A stretch of DNA of 64,000 nt, taken from assembly GCA_934278925.1 (NCBI GenBank), contig CAKQWJ010000002.1, positions 1-64,000 of the forward strand, read 5' to 3'. Position numbers and translations under genes: made by a program. Each line of letters starts with the position of its first letter. Position 1 is the first letter of the stretch. Origin of the DNA: an uncultured Clostridia bacterium (lineage in GTDB: Bacteria; Bacillota; Clostridia; Peptostreptococcales; Anaerovoracaceae). The notes below the pieces were generated by a model. That model was given only the letters and a program-made list of their open reading frames with translations. It was not told the origin of the DNA and did not search any database. This document shows positions 27,602 to 36,997 of the stretch, one piece after another.

Positions 27602-27637
27602 AATCGGATTCTTTCGAGAATCCGGTTTTCTTTTTTT
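27602..27637 (+). terminator. terminator with UUCG tetraloop
   Basis: CGGATTCT-TTCG-AGAATCCG is an 8-bp perfect stem capped by a TTCG tetraloop, with a T-rich tail. Confidence 0.9.
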
Positions 27638-27646
27638 GGAGAATAC

Positions 27647-27655
27647 TGGTATAAT
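27647..27655 (+). promoter_or_regulatory. extended -10 promoter of the amidohydrolase operon
   Basis: TGGTATAAT: a TGn followed by TATAAT at 27650-27655. It rules out the ATG at 27654 as a start codon. Confidence 0.6.
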
Positions 27656-27692
27656 GGCTCATGAAAATATTGAGACAAGAGAGGTTAGAAAA

Positions 27693-28952
27693 ATGGAAAA
27701 CAAGTACGAAGAACATCGGACGCGCGCGGATCGAATTCAGACGGATATCGATACCCTGGGATCTTACAGCAGCGTGAAGACCATCGGATGCACCCGCTAC
27801 ACCTACACAAAGGAATTTGCTCAGGCCCGGGATTACATCAAGCGGGAGATGGAGCAGGCGGGCCTGAAAGTCCGGGAAGATGCCGTTGGCACGGTAATCG
27901 GACGGTTGGAAGGAACGAATCCGGAGCTTCCGATTATCATGACGGGCAGCCATTTCGATACAGTAAAAACAGGTGGTCGTTATGACGGCACGGCCGGTGT
28001 GGTTGCGGCGTTGGAAGTGGCAAGAACGATGCATGATGAGGGTTTTCGCCCGAAGAGAAGCATTGAGTTCGTCGCTCTTCCGGAGGAAGAAGGCGGTCGC
28101 TTCGGTTCCGGCTTGATGGCCAGCAGAGCCATGTGCGGGAAATTGTATCCGGACGAATTGGAGCATCGGGATGAGGACGGCGTAACCCTGGCGGAAGCGA
28201 TGAAGGAATACGGATTGGATCCGAATGCGATTGAAACGGCAGAAAGGAAACCGGAAGACATTGAAGCGTTCCTGGAACTTCATATCGAGCAGGGACCGAT
28301 TCTGGAGAAAGAAGATGTGAAGGTGGGCATCGTGGACTCCATCGTCGGATTCCGATGCTTTGAGGTGCATGTACACGGACGTTCGGATCATGCCGGCAAC
28401 ACACCGATGAACATGCGGGCGGACGCATTCCTGGCCGTGGCAAGAGCGGTCACCGAAGCAACGGCGAAGGCAGAAGAAATCGGTGAGAACACCGTGTTCA
28501 CCTGCGGCGAAGTGCACGTGGCACCGGGCGCGTTTAACATCGTAGCGGAAGATGCATGGCTGAAAGTGGATTGCCGAAGCCGGAAGATTTCCAATGTGGA
28601 CCGAGTGCTGAAGGTGTTCTGGGAATCCCTGGACAAGAGCGTGCGTGACTCTGCGGGTCTGTCCTATACGAAAGAACAGAAGGTCCATGCCAACCAGGTG
28701 GAGATGGACGAAGAAATCCGGGAAATGATTGAAGAGAACGCCCACAAAGCCGGTATCCGGACGTGGCACCTCCTTTCGGGTGCAGGCCACGATGCCATGG
28801 TAATGGCTTCCATCGCACGAACCGCCATGATTTTCGTACCGAGCAAGGATGGCAGAAGCCATGTACCGGAAGAGTGGACGGACTGCGAAGACCTTCAGAA
28901 GGGTACGGAAACCCTGTACCGCACGATGCGCGAGCTGGCGGAAAAGGAATAG
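27693..28952 (+). CDS. M20-type amidohydrolase (N-carbamoyl amino acid / allantoate amidohydrolase family)
   Basis: A 419-residue dinuclear metalloenzyme that hydrolyses C-N bonds of carbamoyl or ureido compounds. The metal motifs GSHFDTVKTGGRYDG and LPEEEGGRFGSG, the dimerisation-domain HGRSDHAGNTPM and the C-terminal SGAGHDAM are all present. Members act on N-carbamoyl-L-amino acids, allantoate or beta-ureidopropionate; the sequence alone does not decide. ATG 27693 with GAGAGG upstream. The next gene, a ferredoxin-ASKHA activator, starts 3 nt after the stop, so they form an operon. Confidence 0.85.
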   Translation: MENKYEEHRTRADRIQTDIDTLGSYSSVKTIGCTRYTYTKEFAQARDYIKREMEQAGLKVREDAVGTVIGRLEGTNPELPIIMTGSHFDTVKTGGRYDGTAGVVAALEVARTMHDEGFRPKRSIEFVALPEEEGGRFGSGLMASRAMCGKLYPDELEHRDEDGVTLAEAMKEYGLDPNAIETAERKPEDIEAFLELHIEQGPILEKEDVKVGIVDSIVGFRCFEVHVHGRSDHAGNTPMNMRADAFLAVARAVTEATAKAEEIGENTVFTCGEVHVAPGAFNIVAEDAWLKVDCRSRKISNVDRVLKVFWESLDKSVRDSAGLSYTKEQKVHANQVEMDEEIREMIEENAHKAGIRTWHLLSGAGHDAMVMASIARTAMIFVPSKDGRSHVPEEWTDCEDLQKGTETLYRTMRELAEKE

Positions 28953-28955
28953 AAC

Positions 28956-30581
28956 ATGCCTTTCGTACAAGTAAACGGCAATCGCACTATAGAATGCGGC
29001 GCCGGGATGAATCTCATGACACTGCTGGTACGCAGCGGATACGAGTTGAATAACGCCTGCGGCGGAAGAGGTGTGTGCGGCAAGTGCAAGGTGCGGATTC
29101 TTGACGGTGCGGAGTCGGAACTCTCGAAAACGGAAAAGCTGTTTCTGACTCCGGAAGAGCAGCGGCAGGGAATTCGCCTATCCTGCATGGTACGAGTTCG
29201 CCAAGATATGAAAGTAGAAACTCTCTCCCGGGAAAAAGAATTTACCGTTCTGGCGGAGGGTCACCTTCCGAAATGGGCAGCGGAAGAGACGAAGGATACC
29301 GCAAAATCCGATGAATACGGTGTTGCGGTGGATATTGGCACCACCACGGTGGTGTGCCGCCTGGTTCATCTGAAAACGGGGGAAACGGCAGACACGGCGG
29401 CATCCGTTAATGACCAGAAGAAGTTCGGTTTGGACGTGCTGAGCCGAATCAGCTACGAGCAGGACCATCCGGAATCCGGACGAAACGAACTGCAGGACGC
29501 TATCGTGGGAAATCTGAATCGTCTGATTGAAGAAATGTGCCGGCGGCAGAAGCTATCGCCGGAAAAAATCCGGCGGATTGCGGTCAGCGGAAACTGCACC
29601 ATGGTGCATATGCTCTTGGGAGCGGATGCGGTGCCTCTGGGCAAAGCTCCGTTTCTTCCGGTGCTGAAGGGACCGCAAAGATGCCTCGCCGGAGAAATCG
29701 GTTTGAAACCCGAGGGGGCAGAGCTGTACTGCATTCCGGCAGTATCCGCCTATATCGGCGGAGATATCGTCGCCGGTGCTTACATATGCGGGCTGAAGAA
29801 ACTTTCCGGCAACGTGCTCTTTGTGGACATCGGAACCAACGGCGAAATTGTATTGGCCCGCGACGGAGAGATGAACTCATGCTCCTGTGCCGCAGGACCG
29901 GCTCTGGAGGGGATGAACATCCGCCAGGGAATGAGAGGTGAAACCGGAGCCATTGAAGATGTGGAAATTCGGCCGGATGGAATTCACCTAAAGGTCATTG
30001 GAGGCGGTCCGGCGGAAGGAATCTGCGGAAGCGGCATCCTCGCCGGGATTAAAGAACTCCTCCGCAGCGGAATTCTCCGAAAAAGCGGTGCTTTTGTGCA
30101 TCCGGACCGGCTGCCGGAGGGAGATGAACGAAAAAAATATCTGCATGTGAATCCGGAGGACGGTACGCGCAGCGTGCGCCTGCAGGAGAATCCGGTTTTC
30201 GTGGAAATTACCCAGAAGGATGTTCGCCAGGTGCAGCTGGCAAAGGGGGCCATCCGCTCCGGCATTGAAATCCTTCTGAAGGACAATGGATTGGAGCCTT
30301 CCATGCTGGATGAAGTGATGATTGCGGGACAATTCGGATCTCATCTGCCGCCGGAAGACCTTACCGGAGTGGGCATCCTTCCGGAAGAAGCTCGAGAACG
30401 AATTCACTACGTGGGAAATACCGCCCTTACCGGTGCCGTTGCAGCCCTTCTTTCCGAAGGTGCTCGTAAAGATATGGAAGCTTTGGCCAAAGAAATCGGA
30501 TATGCAGAACTGGGGGATACTCCGGAATACGAGTATCGACTGGCGGAATGGCTGGAATTTCCAAAGCACAGACTTGACTAA
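28956..30581 (+). CDS. ferredoxin-ASKHA (DUF4445/RACE-type) corrinoid activator-like protein
   Basis: A 541-residue protein. The N-terminal plant-type 2Fe-2S domain has its cluster ligands at Cys35, Cys41, Cys44 and Cys77. A linker leads to an ASKHA ATPase-like domain (AVDIGTTTVVCRL, VSGNCTM, LFVDIGTNGEIVL, AGPALEGMNI). Proteins of this make-up reductively reactivate corrinoid methyltransferase proteins in anaerobes. No corrinoid protein or methyltransferase gene is next to it; instead it is coupled to an amidohydrolase gene (3-nt gap), so its partner is unknown. AGGAATAG just before the ATG gives a weak ribosome site, as expected for coupled translation. Confidence 0.8.
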   Translation: MPFVQVNGNRTIECGAGMNLMTLLVRSGYELNNACGGRGVCGKCKVRILDGAESELSKTEKLFLTPEEQRQGIRLSCMVRVRQDMKVETLSREKEFTVLAEGHLPKWAAEETKDTAKSDEYGVAVDIGTTTVVCRLVHLKTGETADTAASVNDQKKFGLDVLSRISYEQDHPESGRNELQDAIVGNLNRLIEEMCRRQKLSPEKIRRIAVSGNCTMVHMLLGADAVPLGKAPFLPVLKGPQRCLAGEIGLKPEGAELYCIPAVSAYIGGDIVAGAYICGLKKLSGNVLFVDIGTNGEIVLARDGEMNSCSCAAGPALEGMNIRQGMRGETGAIEDVEIRPDGIHLKVIGGGPAEGICGSGILAGIKELLRSGILRKSGAFVHPDRLPEGDERKKYLHVNPEDGTRSVRLQENPVFVEITQKDVRQVQLAKGAIRSGIEILLKDNGLEPSMLDEVMIAGQFGSHLPPEDLTGVGILPEEARERIHYVGNTALTGAVAALLSEGARKDMEALAKEIGYAELGDTPEYEYRLAEWLEFPKHRLD

Positions 30582-30595
30582 TTTTGTATAGTTGC

Positions 30596-30623
30596 TTGCA
30601 TAATGGAAATTTTGTGGTATCAT
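30596..30623 (+). promoter_or_regulatory. promoter placing +1 at the VWA gene start codon
   Basis: TTGCAT (30596-30601), 16 bp, TATCAT (30618-30623) preceded by TGG (extended -10). Start of transcription would fall at about 30630, which is the ATG itself. Confidence 0.5.
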
Positions 30624-30629
30624 CATTAC

Positions 30630-31988
30630 ATGAGAAATAATGAAGAGGCAAAAAAGAATCAGATGATTGCAATCGCCGAGGACGTGCTCCGGGCAGCGAA
30701 GGACCGAATCGTTGCCAATATGCACTTTATGGACTCGGCGATTTTTGCGTTGCGGGAAAAGTGCGATGCGAATCGGGAGGGCGCATTCGCTACGGACGGT
30801 GCGACATTGTATTACTCCCCAGATTACGTGGTTTCCATGGGACGAGACGGGATATCGGAGATGATGCACGCCTACATGCACCTTCTGCTCCACTGCATGT
30901 TCCGCCACTACAAAAATCCGCCGGAGAATCGGCAGCTGTGGGATATCGCGGCGGACATGGCGGCAGAGGCGCTGATTCAATCCTTTGAGTTGGATTCCTT
31001 TCGCCATCGCCGGGAGGAAGAACAGCGAGAGGCGCTGGCTCAAGTTCGGCGGGAGACGGAGGGCCTGTCCGCGGAGCGAATTTATCGGTGGCTGGCATCC
31101 GGAAACCGGAAGTCGGAAGAAGTGCAAAGGTTGTGGGATCTGTTCCGGGTAGACGATCACGGCCTTTGGTATCCGGCAAATTCCGGTTTTCTGAAGCCGG
31201 AGGATGCGCAAGATTCGGAAGAAACGAAGGAGAATTCGGCAGAACTGCGGCAGGAGACCGAAGAACCGGACTGGGACCGTATTGCGCAGATGGTGAAAAT
31301 CTCACTGGAGACGGAAGAAAGGGGCACGGAGCGGGGAGAACTCCTCTCTGCCCTCAACGCGCGAACGGAAAAGCACATGGATTACAGCACCTTTCTTCGG
31401 AAATTCACCCTGTTCCGGGAGAACCTGAAGGTGGATGACAGCGAGTTCGATTATATCTTCTACACCTACGGGCTGGAGCTGTACGGCGATATGCCGCTGG
31501 TGGAGCCGCTGGAATACACCGATGAACGAACCATATCGGACTTCGTCATCGTCATCGATACGTCGGCGTCCACCCAGGGAAAATTGGTGGAACGTTTCGT
31601 GCAGCGCACCTTCGACCTGCTGCAGGAAAGCCGGGAAATCAAGAACCGGTTCAACATCCACCTAATTCAGTGCGATGCGGCGGTGCAGGAAGACCGCATC
31701 CTTCGCACCCGGGAGGATGTACACCGATATCTGGAAAACATGGAGCTGAAAGGTCTTGGAGGTACGGATTATCGCCCGGCCTTCCATTATATAAACAATC
31801 TGGTAGAGCGAGGGGAATTTCGGCACCTTCAGGGCGTGCTGTACTTTACCGATGGAAAAGGCATTTTCCCCCGCCGGAAACCGCCCTACGATACGGCATT
31901 TATTTTTGAAGACGATGCGGCGGCGTCGGAGGCAAAGGTTCCTTCCTGGGGAATGAAAGTGGTATTTGGAGGCAAGGATGAATATTGA
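30630..31988 (+). CDS. VWA domain protein (DUF2201-type), putative MoxR partner
   Basis: A 452-residue protein. The N-terminal half resembles the DUF2201 metallopeptidase-like domain, but where HExxH is expected it reads MMHAYMHLLLH, lacking the glutamate, so peptidase activity is doubtful. The C-terminal half is a von Willebrand A-like domain with the metal-site motif DTSAS (about residue 307) and GGTDYRPAF. The gene overlaps the MoxR-type ATPase by 11 nt. VWA and MoxR pairs act together as chaperone-like or metal-insertion systems in other bacteria. Start ATG 30630 has no ribosome site and coincides with the predicted transcription start. Confidence 0.75.
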   Translation: MRNNEEAKKNQMIAIAEDVLRAAKDRIVANMHFMDSAIFALREKCDANREGAFATDGATLYYSPDYVVSMGRDGISEMMHAYMHLLLHCMFRHYKNPPENRQLWDIAADMAAEALIQSFELDSFRHRREEEQREALAQVRRETEGLSAERIYRWLASGNRKSEEVQRLWDLFRVDDHGLWYPANSGFLKPEDAQDSEETKENSAELRQETEEPDWDRIAQMVKISLETEERGTERGELLSALNARTEKHMDYSTFLRKFTLFRENLKVDDSEFDYIFYTYGLELYGDMPLVEPLEYTDERTISDFVIVIDTSASTQGKLVERFVQRTFDLLQESREIKNRFNIHLIQCDAAVQEDRILRTREDVHRYLENMELKGLGGTDYRPAFHYINNLVERGEFRHLQGVLYFTDGKGIFPRRKPPYDTAFIFEDDAAASEAKVPSWGMKVVFGGKDEY

Positions 31989-33492
31989 AGAAGCAAAGAA
32001 ACAAGTAAAATACGCGGTAATTTCCTATCTGTCGAAGGACGAGTTCGGGGAATACCGGATTCCGGTGGAGCGGCAGCGGCCGATTTTTCTCATGGGTCCT
32101 CCGGGAATCGGAAAGACGGATATCATGAATCAGGTAGCGGAGGAGATGAACATCGCGGTGGTGTCCTATTCCATGAGCCATCACACCCGGCAGAGTGCTT
32201 TAGGTCTGCCGTTCATTGCGGACAAGGAGTACGGCGGCCGGAAGTATCGGACTACGGAATACACCATGAGTGAAATCATCGCCAGCCTGTACGACGTGAT
32301 GGAAGAAACGGGAAAGAAGGAGGGCATCCTCTTCCTGGATGAGATTAACTGCGTATCGGAGACGCTGGCACCGTCCATGCTGCAGTTTTTGCAGTACAAG
32401 GTGTTCGGACGCCACTCCATTCCCAACGGCTGGGTCATCGTCACCGCCGGAAATCCGCCGGAATATAACAACTCCGTGCGAGAGTTCGACCTGGCGACGC
32501 TGGACCGCCTGAAGCGAATCGATGTGGAGCCGGATTTCGGTGCTTGGTGGAAGTACGCCCAGAACCAGGAGGTGCACACTGCGGTGCTGACCTATTTGGA
32601 AATTAAAAAAGATGATTTCTACTCCGTGGAGACGACGGTGGACGGGAAGGAATTCGTCACCGCCCGGAGCTGGGTGGATCTGTCCGACATGATGAAGCTC
32701 TACGAGGAGCACGACATTCCGGTGAACTTGGAGCTGATTCGTCAGTACGTTCAGAACGAACGGATTGCCCGGGATTTCTCCGCTTACTACGACCTGTTCT
32801 ATCGCTACCGGAAGGATTACCGCATCGACGATATTCTGAAAGGCGCGGTGGAGGACGGCGTTCGAACAAGGGCGCAGGAATCTTCCTTCGACGAACGGAT
32901 TACCGTGATTCGCCTTCTGATGGACTCCCTCGCGGGAGAGTTCCGAAAGGTCAACGAGTGCGGTGAATCGCTGAATCGCTTTCTCCTGTCCATAAAAGAA
33001 AACAACCGCCGGCTGGCGGACGCGTCCGTGCCGGAGGCGGTGGAGATTCTGCGGGAGACGGAAGAGACCATCCGTGCAAACCTCCGCAGGGAGAGGAAAT
33101 CCAAATCCGTTTCCGTCAAGGAACTTCGGCTGGAGAAACTCCATCTGAAATACCTGGAGGAACTGTCTCTCACCCTGCAGAGGGATTCCATGGAGGGACC
33201 GGCATCGGATGCGGTGTCGCGGATTAGAGAGTTTATCACGCCGAATCAGGCAGAACGAAAGAAGCTGGCGGGAGAGGCCGGAAACCGATTGGAAGCCGCA
33301 TTTGATTTTATCCGGGACGCCTATGGAGAGAACGAAATGATTATTTTTGTCACCTCCCTGACGGAAAATCGGGAAAGTGCCGGGTACATCGGAACGTACG
33401 GATCGGAGAGCTACTATAAATACAACAAGGAGCTGCTGCTGAACGACCGGGAGGACGAACTGGTTCGGAAGATTCGGGAACTGGAGGTTTGA
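31978..33492 (+). CDS. MoxR-type AAA+ ATPase
   Basis: A 504-residue AAA+ protein of the dynein-related/MoxR group. Walker A GPPGIGKTD (about 35-43), Walker B ILFLDEIN, sensor 1 TAGNPPEYN and the arginine region LATLDRLKR are visible. The C-terminal third is helical and charged. GGAGGCAAGG precedes ATG 31978, which lies inside the upstream VWA gene; the two are coupled and probably form a complex. The client is unknown. An LRR protein gene starts 1 nt after its stop. Confidence 0.85.
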   Translation: MNIEEAKKQVKYAVISYLSKDEFGEYRIPVERQRPIFLMGPPGIGKTDIMNQVAEEMNIAVVSYSMSHHTRQSALGLPFIADKEYGGRKYRTTEYTMSEIIASLYDVMEETGKKEGILFLDEINCVSETLAPSMLQFLQYKVFGRHSIPNGWVIVTAGNPPEYNNSVREFDLATLDRLKRIDVEPDFGAWWKYAQNQEVHTAVLTYLEIKKDDFYSVETTVDGKEFVTARSWVDLSDMMKLYEEHDIPVNLELIRQYVQNERIARDFSAYYDLFYRYRKDYRIDDILKGAVEDGVRTRAQESSFDERITVIRLLMDSLAGEFRKVNECGESLNRFLLSIKENNRRLADASVPEAVEILRETEETIRANLRRERKSKSVSVKELRLEKLHLKYLEELSLTLQRDSMEGPASDAVSRIREFITPNQAERKKLAGEAGNRLEAAFDFIRDAYGENEMIIFVTSLTENRESAGYIGTYGSESYYKYNKELLLNDREDELVRKIRELEV

Positions 33493-33493
33493 T

Positions 33494-34255
33494 ATGCCCA
33501 CATTAATGCTTCGGGAGACTTTGATCAGTTACGATAATCGCTACGAGCATTACAGTGTGCCGGCCCATATTCGGAATATATCCGCCAACTGCTTCAACGA
33601 GCGGTGGGAGCTGCAGTGGCTGACGCTGCCGGAGCACCTGGAGGAGCTGGGGGATAATGCCTTTCGGATGTGCATCAATTTGAAGCGCATCGATATGCCG
33701 GTGCGCATTGAGAAGGCGGGACGGGCGCTGTTCAGCTACTGCCGAAATCTAAAGTCTGTTTCACTGTCGGAGGGAGTGGAAGAGATTGATTACGAGATGT
33801 TTCGGGAATGCGGAGCGCTGCGGGAGGTTGTCCTGCCGGATTCGGTGGAGCGGATTCACGGGAGTGCGTTCAGCGGCTGCGGAAGCCTGAAATATCTGTC
33901 CTGCGGACCCGAGGTTTTTGCACTGCTGCCGGAAAAAGTGCAGCCCACTGCGGCGCTGACCTATTTGGAGCGGGAGGCGAAGGAGGCAACCCGGCTTCCG
34001 GAGATTTTGGAAGAGTACGTCCGGGAGAAGAAGAATCTGCTTCTGGAAATGGGGATTCAGCGAAACGATGTGCGGGGGATGCAGTACTTGCTGGAGAATT
34101 CGAATTTGGATGGCGAGATGCTGAGAAATTGCCAGGAAATCGCGCAGCGGAGTCACCGAACGGAAATCGGGGCATTGATTCTGGAGGCGATGGAAATGAA
34201 TCGGGAATCTGCGAATGAGGACGCGTTGGACTGGGACCCTTTCGGTGACCTGTAG
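33494..34255 (+). CDS. leucine-rich repeat protein with ankyrin-like C-terminus
   Basis: A 253-residue protein without a signal peptide. Residues 20-135 hold five BspA-type LRR_5 repeats (LTLPEHLEELGDNAFRMC, SLSEGVEEIDYEMFREC, VVLPDSVERIHGSAFSGC). The C-terminal 90 residues are paired helices (RNDVRGMQYLLENSN, HRTEIGALILEAM) like ankyrin units. It starts 1 nt after the MoxR-type gene and is the last gene of the triad. Being cytoplasmic, it may be a protein-binding adaptor or substrate receptor for the VWA-AAA pair; this is an inference from context. Confidence 0.7.
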   Translation: MPTLMLRETLISYDNRYEHYSVPAHIRNISANCFNERWELQWLTLPEHLEELGDNAFRMCINLKRIDMPVRIEKAGRALFSYCRNLKSVSLSEGVEEIDYEMFRECGALREVVLPDSVERIHGSAFSGCGSLKYLSCGPEVFALLPEKVQPTAALTYLEREAKEATRLPEILEEYVREKKNLLLEMGIQRNDVRGMQYLLENSNLDGEMLRNCQEIAQRSHRTEIGALILEAMEMNRESANEDALDWDPFGDL

Positions 34256-34303
34256 AGTCGGAAAAATAAGGGGGATGAAAGCTTTTTTTGGCGGAAATAA
34301 TTA

Positions 34304-34426
34304 TAGACAAACCCCTTTGGTTATGGTATTATATTTGAGCTGATTAATTTTCATACCTCTGCTTCGGCGGTACGCTGCTCCGGCGGCTGCGATGCTGAGG
34401 TGAATTGTAAGAAAAGGAGAAACGAA
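34304..34426 (+). promoter_or_regulatory. rpsO promoter and structured leader
   Basis: TAGACA (34304-34309), 17 bp, TATTAT (34327-34332). The leader (34356-34401) can fold as CCTC/GAGG outer pairing around a GCTGC-TCCG-GCGGC hairpin. Ribosomal protein S15 represses its own mRNA through leader structures in several bacteria, so this may be such a site; the fold here was made by eye. Confidence 0.45.
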
Positions 34427-34693
34427 ATGATTACAAAGGAAATCAAGAACAACATCATCGAAGAGTACAAGACACACGAAGGAGATACCGGTTCCCCGGA
34501 GGTACAGGTTGCAATTCTGACTTACAGAATTAACGATCTGAACGAGCACCTGAAGGAACACCACAAGGATTTCCATTCCAGAAGAGGTCTGCTGAAGATG
34601 GTAGGTCAGAGAAGAAATCTGCTGAAGTATCTGAAGGATACCGATATCGAAAGATACAGAAGCCTGATTGCTCGTCTTGGACTCAGAAAATAG
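34427..34693 (+). CDS. rpsO: 30S ribosomal protein S15
   Basis: An 88-residue protein that binds 16S rRNA early in 30S assembly. The family core [17 protein letters not shown] and [24 protein letters not shown] is complete. ATG 34427 with AAAAGGAG; the nine extra upstream codons to 34400 have no site of their own. Followed by a hairpin terminator and pnp, the classical rpsO-pnp order. Confidence 0.98.
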   Translation: MITKEIKNNIIEEYKTHEGDTGSPEVQVAILTYRINDLNEHLKEHHKDFHSRRGLLKMVGQRRNLLKYLKDTDIERYRSLIARLGLRK

Positions 34694-34700
34694 TTACTGG

Positions 34701-34730
34701 ATAAAGCGGGAATCTTCCCGCTTTATTTTG
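34701..34730 (+). terminator. terminator or attenuator between rpsO and pnp
   Basis: ATAAAGCGGGAA pairs with TTCCCGCTTTAT across a 2-nt gap (effective 4-nt loop), followed by TTTTG. It may partly terminate or serve as a processing site in the rpsO-pnp transcript. Confidence 0.75.
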
Positions 34731-34790
34731 TATTATAAGAAAAATCCCAAAGTTATAGTAAGTGATTAACAGGAAGGAGTTGTTAATTTA

Positions 34791-36908
34791 ATGGGAAGAT
34801 TTACAGATTATCGCACCTTTAAGACGGCACTGGGCGGAAGACTGCTGCAGTTCGAGATCGGAAAGGTATGCGAGCAGGCAAATGGACAGGTAACGGTTCG
34901 TTACGGTGAGACCGTAGTGAACTGCACAGCAACCGCATCGAAGGAACCGAGACAGGACATCGATTTCTTCCCGCTGAGCTGTGATTACGAAGAGAAGATG
35001 TATAGTGTCGGAAAGATTCCGGGAGGATATATCAAGAGAGAGGGTAAGCCGGGCGAGAAGGCAATTCTCACATCCCGTCTGATTGACCGTCCGCTGAGAC
35101 CGCTGTTCCCGAAGGGCTTCCGGAACGACGTAGTTGTTGTAGCAAGTGCATGGAGTGTGGATCACGATTGCTCTCCGGAAATCGCTGCAATGCTGGGTTC
35201 TTCCGTCGCACTGGCAACATCGGATATTCCGTGGGACGGTCCGACCGCCGCTGTTGTAGTCGGCAGAGTGGACGGCGAACTGATCATTAACCCGACCTAT
35301 GAGCAGAGAATGGCTTCCGATATCAACCTGACCGTTTCCGGTACCAAGGAAGCGATTATGATGGTAGAGGCCGGCGCAAACGAAGTTCCGGAAATGGAAA
35401 TGCTGGACGCCATTATGTTCGGTCACGAGGAGATCAAGAAGCTGTGCGAATTCATCGAGGAAATCGTTGCCGAAGTTGGCAAGGAAAAGATGGAATACAA
35501 GGTATTCAAGGCTACGGAAGAAATCGATGCAGCCGTTCGTGAATTTGCCACCGAGAAGATGATCACCGCTATCAAGACTGTTGAGAAGCAGGAACGCATG
35601 GCCAACATGGACGCGGTTGAAAAGGAAACCAAAGAGCATTTCGCAGAGATTTTCCCGGAAGGGGAAAAGGATGTTGCGGAAGTTCTGTACAACATTAAGA
35701 AAGAGAACGTTCGTGCAATGATTCTGGATGACGGAATCCGTCCGGACAACAGAAAGCTGACGGAGATTCGTCCGCTCTGGTCCGAGACCGGTCTGCTGCC
35801 GAGAGCACACGGATCCGGACTCTTCAAGAGAGGTCAGACTCAGGTTCTGTCCGTTGCAACCCTGGCTCCGGAGAACGAAGCACAGAACCTGGACAGCATC
35901 GATATCGACCGCACCACCAAGAGATACATGCACCAGTACAACTTCCCGGGATACTGCACCGGTGAAGCGAAGACCAGCAGAGGTCCGGGCAGAAGAGAAA
36001 TCGGACACGGTGCACTGGCAGAGAGAGCACTTCTCCCGGTTATCCCGAGCGAGGAAGAATTCCCGTATGCAATCCGTGTGGTTTCCGAAGTTCTGTCTTC
36101 CAACGGTTCTTCCTCCATGGCATCGACCTGCGGTTCCTGCCTGGCACTGATGGATGCAGGTGTTCCGATTAAGAAGCCGGTATCCGGAATTGCAATGGGT
36201 CTGATTGAGGGCATCAACGAAGACGGCACCAGCCGTTACGCAATCCTCAGCGATATCCAGGGCATGGAAGACTTCCTGGGCGACATGGACTTCAAGGTAA
36301 CCGGTACTCCGGACGGCGTCACTGCACTCCAGATGGATATCAAGGTACACGGTCTGTCCAGAGAGATTCTGGAGCAGGCGCTGAACCAGGCAAAGGAAGG
36401 TCGTGCGCACATTCTGGAGAACATGCTGGAAGAGCTGCCTGAACCGAGAAAAGAACTGTCTCCATATGCACCGAGAGTTATCTTCATGCGTGTGGATCCG
36501 GATAAGGTTCGTCTGGTTATCGGACCGGGCGGAAAGACCGTTAACCGGATTGTGGAGGAAACCGGCGTTAAAATCGACATCTCCGACGATGATGTGGGCA
36601 AGATTTGCATCTACAGTGAGGATATGGCCGGTGCGGAAGCCGCAAAGAGAGAAATCGAGCTTATCACGAAGGACGTGGAAGTGGGCGAAGTGTATACCGG
36701 TACCGTTAAGCGCATCATGAACTTCGGCGCTTTTATCGAAATTCTGCCGGGCAAGGAAGGTCTGCTGCACATCTCCAAGATGGCAAACCATCGTGTGGAG
36801 AAGGTGGAAGATGTGATGAACATCGGCGATAAGGTGGAGGTTAAGGTTACCGAAATCGATAACCAGAACAGAATCAACCTGGTTCGCAAGGATCTGAACC
36901 GCCGCTAA
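34791..36908 (+). CDS. pnp: polyribonucleotide nucleotidyltransferase (PNPase)
   Basis: A 705-residue 3'-5' phosphorolytic exoribonuclease. Two RNase PH-like domains (about 10-230 and 310-540, the second with the catalytic [19 protein letters not shown] and [10 protein letters not shown]), then a KH domain ([21 protein letters not shown]) and an S1 domain ([22 protein letters not shown]). Full length. GGAAGGAG lies 14 nt before the ATG. Confidence 0.98.
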   Translation: MGRFTDYRTFKTALGGRLLQFEIGKVCEQANGQVTVRYGETVVNCTATASKEPRQDIDFFPLSCDYEEKMYSVGKIPGGYIKREGKPGEKAILTSRLIDRPLRPLFPKGFRNDVVVVASAWSVDHDCSPEIAAMLGSSVALATSDIPWDGPTAAVVVGRVDGELIINPTYEQRMASDINLTVSGTKEAIMMVEAGANEVPEMEMLDAIMFGHEEIKKLCEFIEEIVAEVGKEKMEYKVFKATEEIDAAVREFATEKMITAIKTVEKQERMANMDAVEKETKEHFAEIFPEGEKDVAEVLYNIKKENVRAMILDDGIRPDNRKLTEIRPLWSETGLLPRAHGSGLFKRGQTQVLSVATLAPENEAQNLDSIDIDRTTKRYMHQYNFPGYCTGEAKTSRGPGRREIGHGALAERALLPVIPSEEEFPYAIRVVSEVLSSNGSSSMASTCGSCLALMDAGVPIKKPVSGIAMGLIEGINEDGTSRYAILSDIQGMEDFLGDMDFKVTGTPDGVTALQMDIKVHGLSREILEQALNQAKEGRAHILENMLEELPEPRKELSPYAPRVIFMRVDPDKVRLVIGPGGKTVNRIVEETGVKIDISDDDVGKICIYSEDMAGAEAAKREIELITKDVEVGEVYTGTVKRIMNFGAFIEILPGKEGLLHISKMANHRVEKVEDVMNIGDKVEVKVTEIDNQNRINLVRKDLNRR

Positions 36909-36920
36909 TTCCACAATGAA

Positions 36921-36950
36921 GTTGAAATGGTTCAGCGGAAAATGATATAA
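36921..36950 (+). promoter_or_regulatory. promoter of the DUF2207-lemA genes
   Basis: TTGAAA (36921-36926), 18 bp, TATAAT (36945-36950). Confidence 0.7.
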
Positions 36951-36997
36951 TCTAAATAAGTATAAGCTGCGAAACCACGCAGAGAAAGGAGAGTCCT

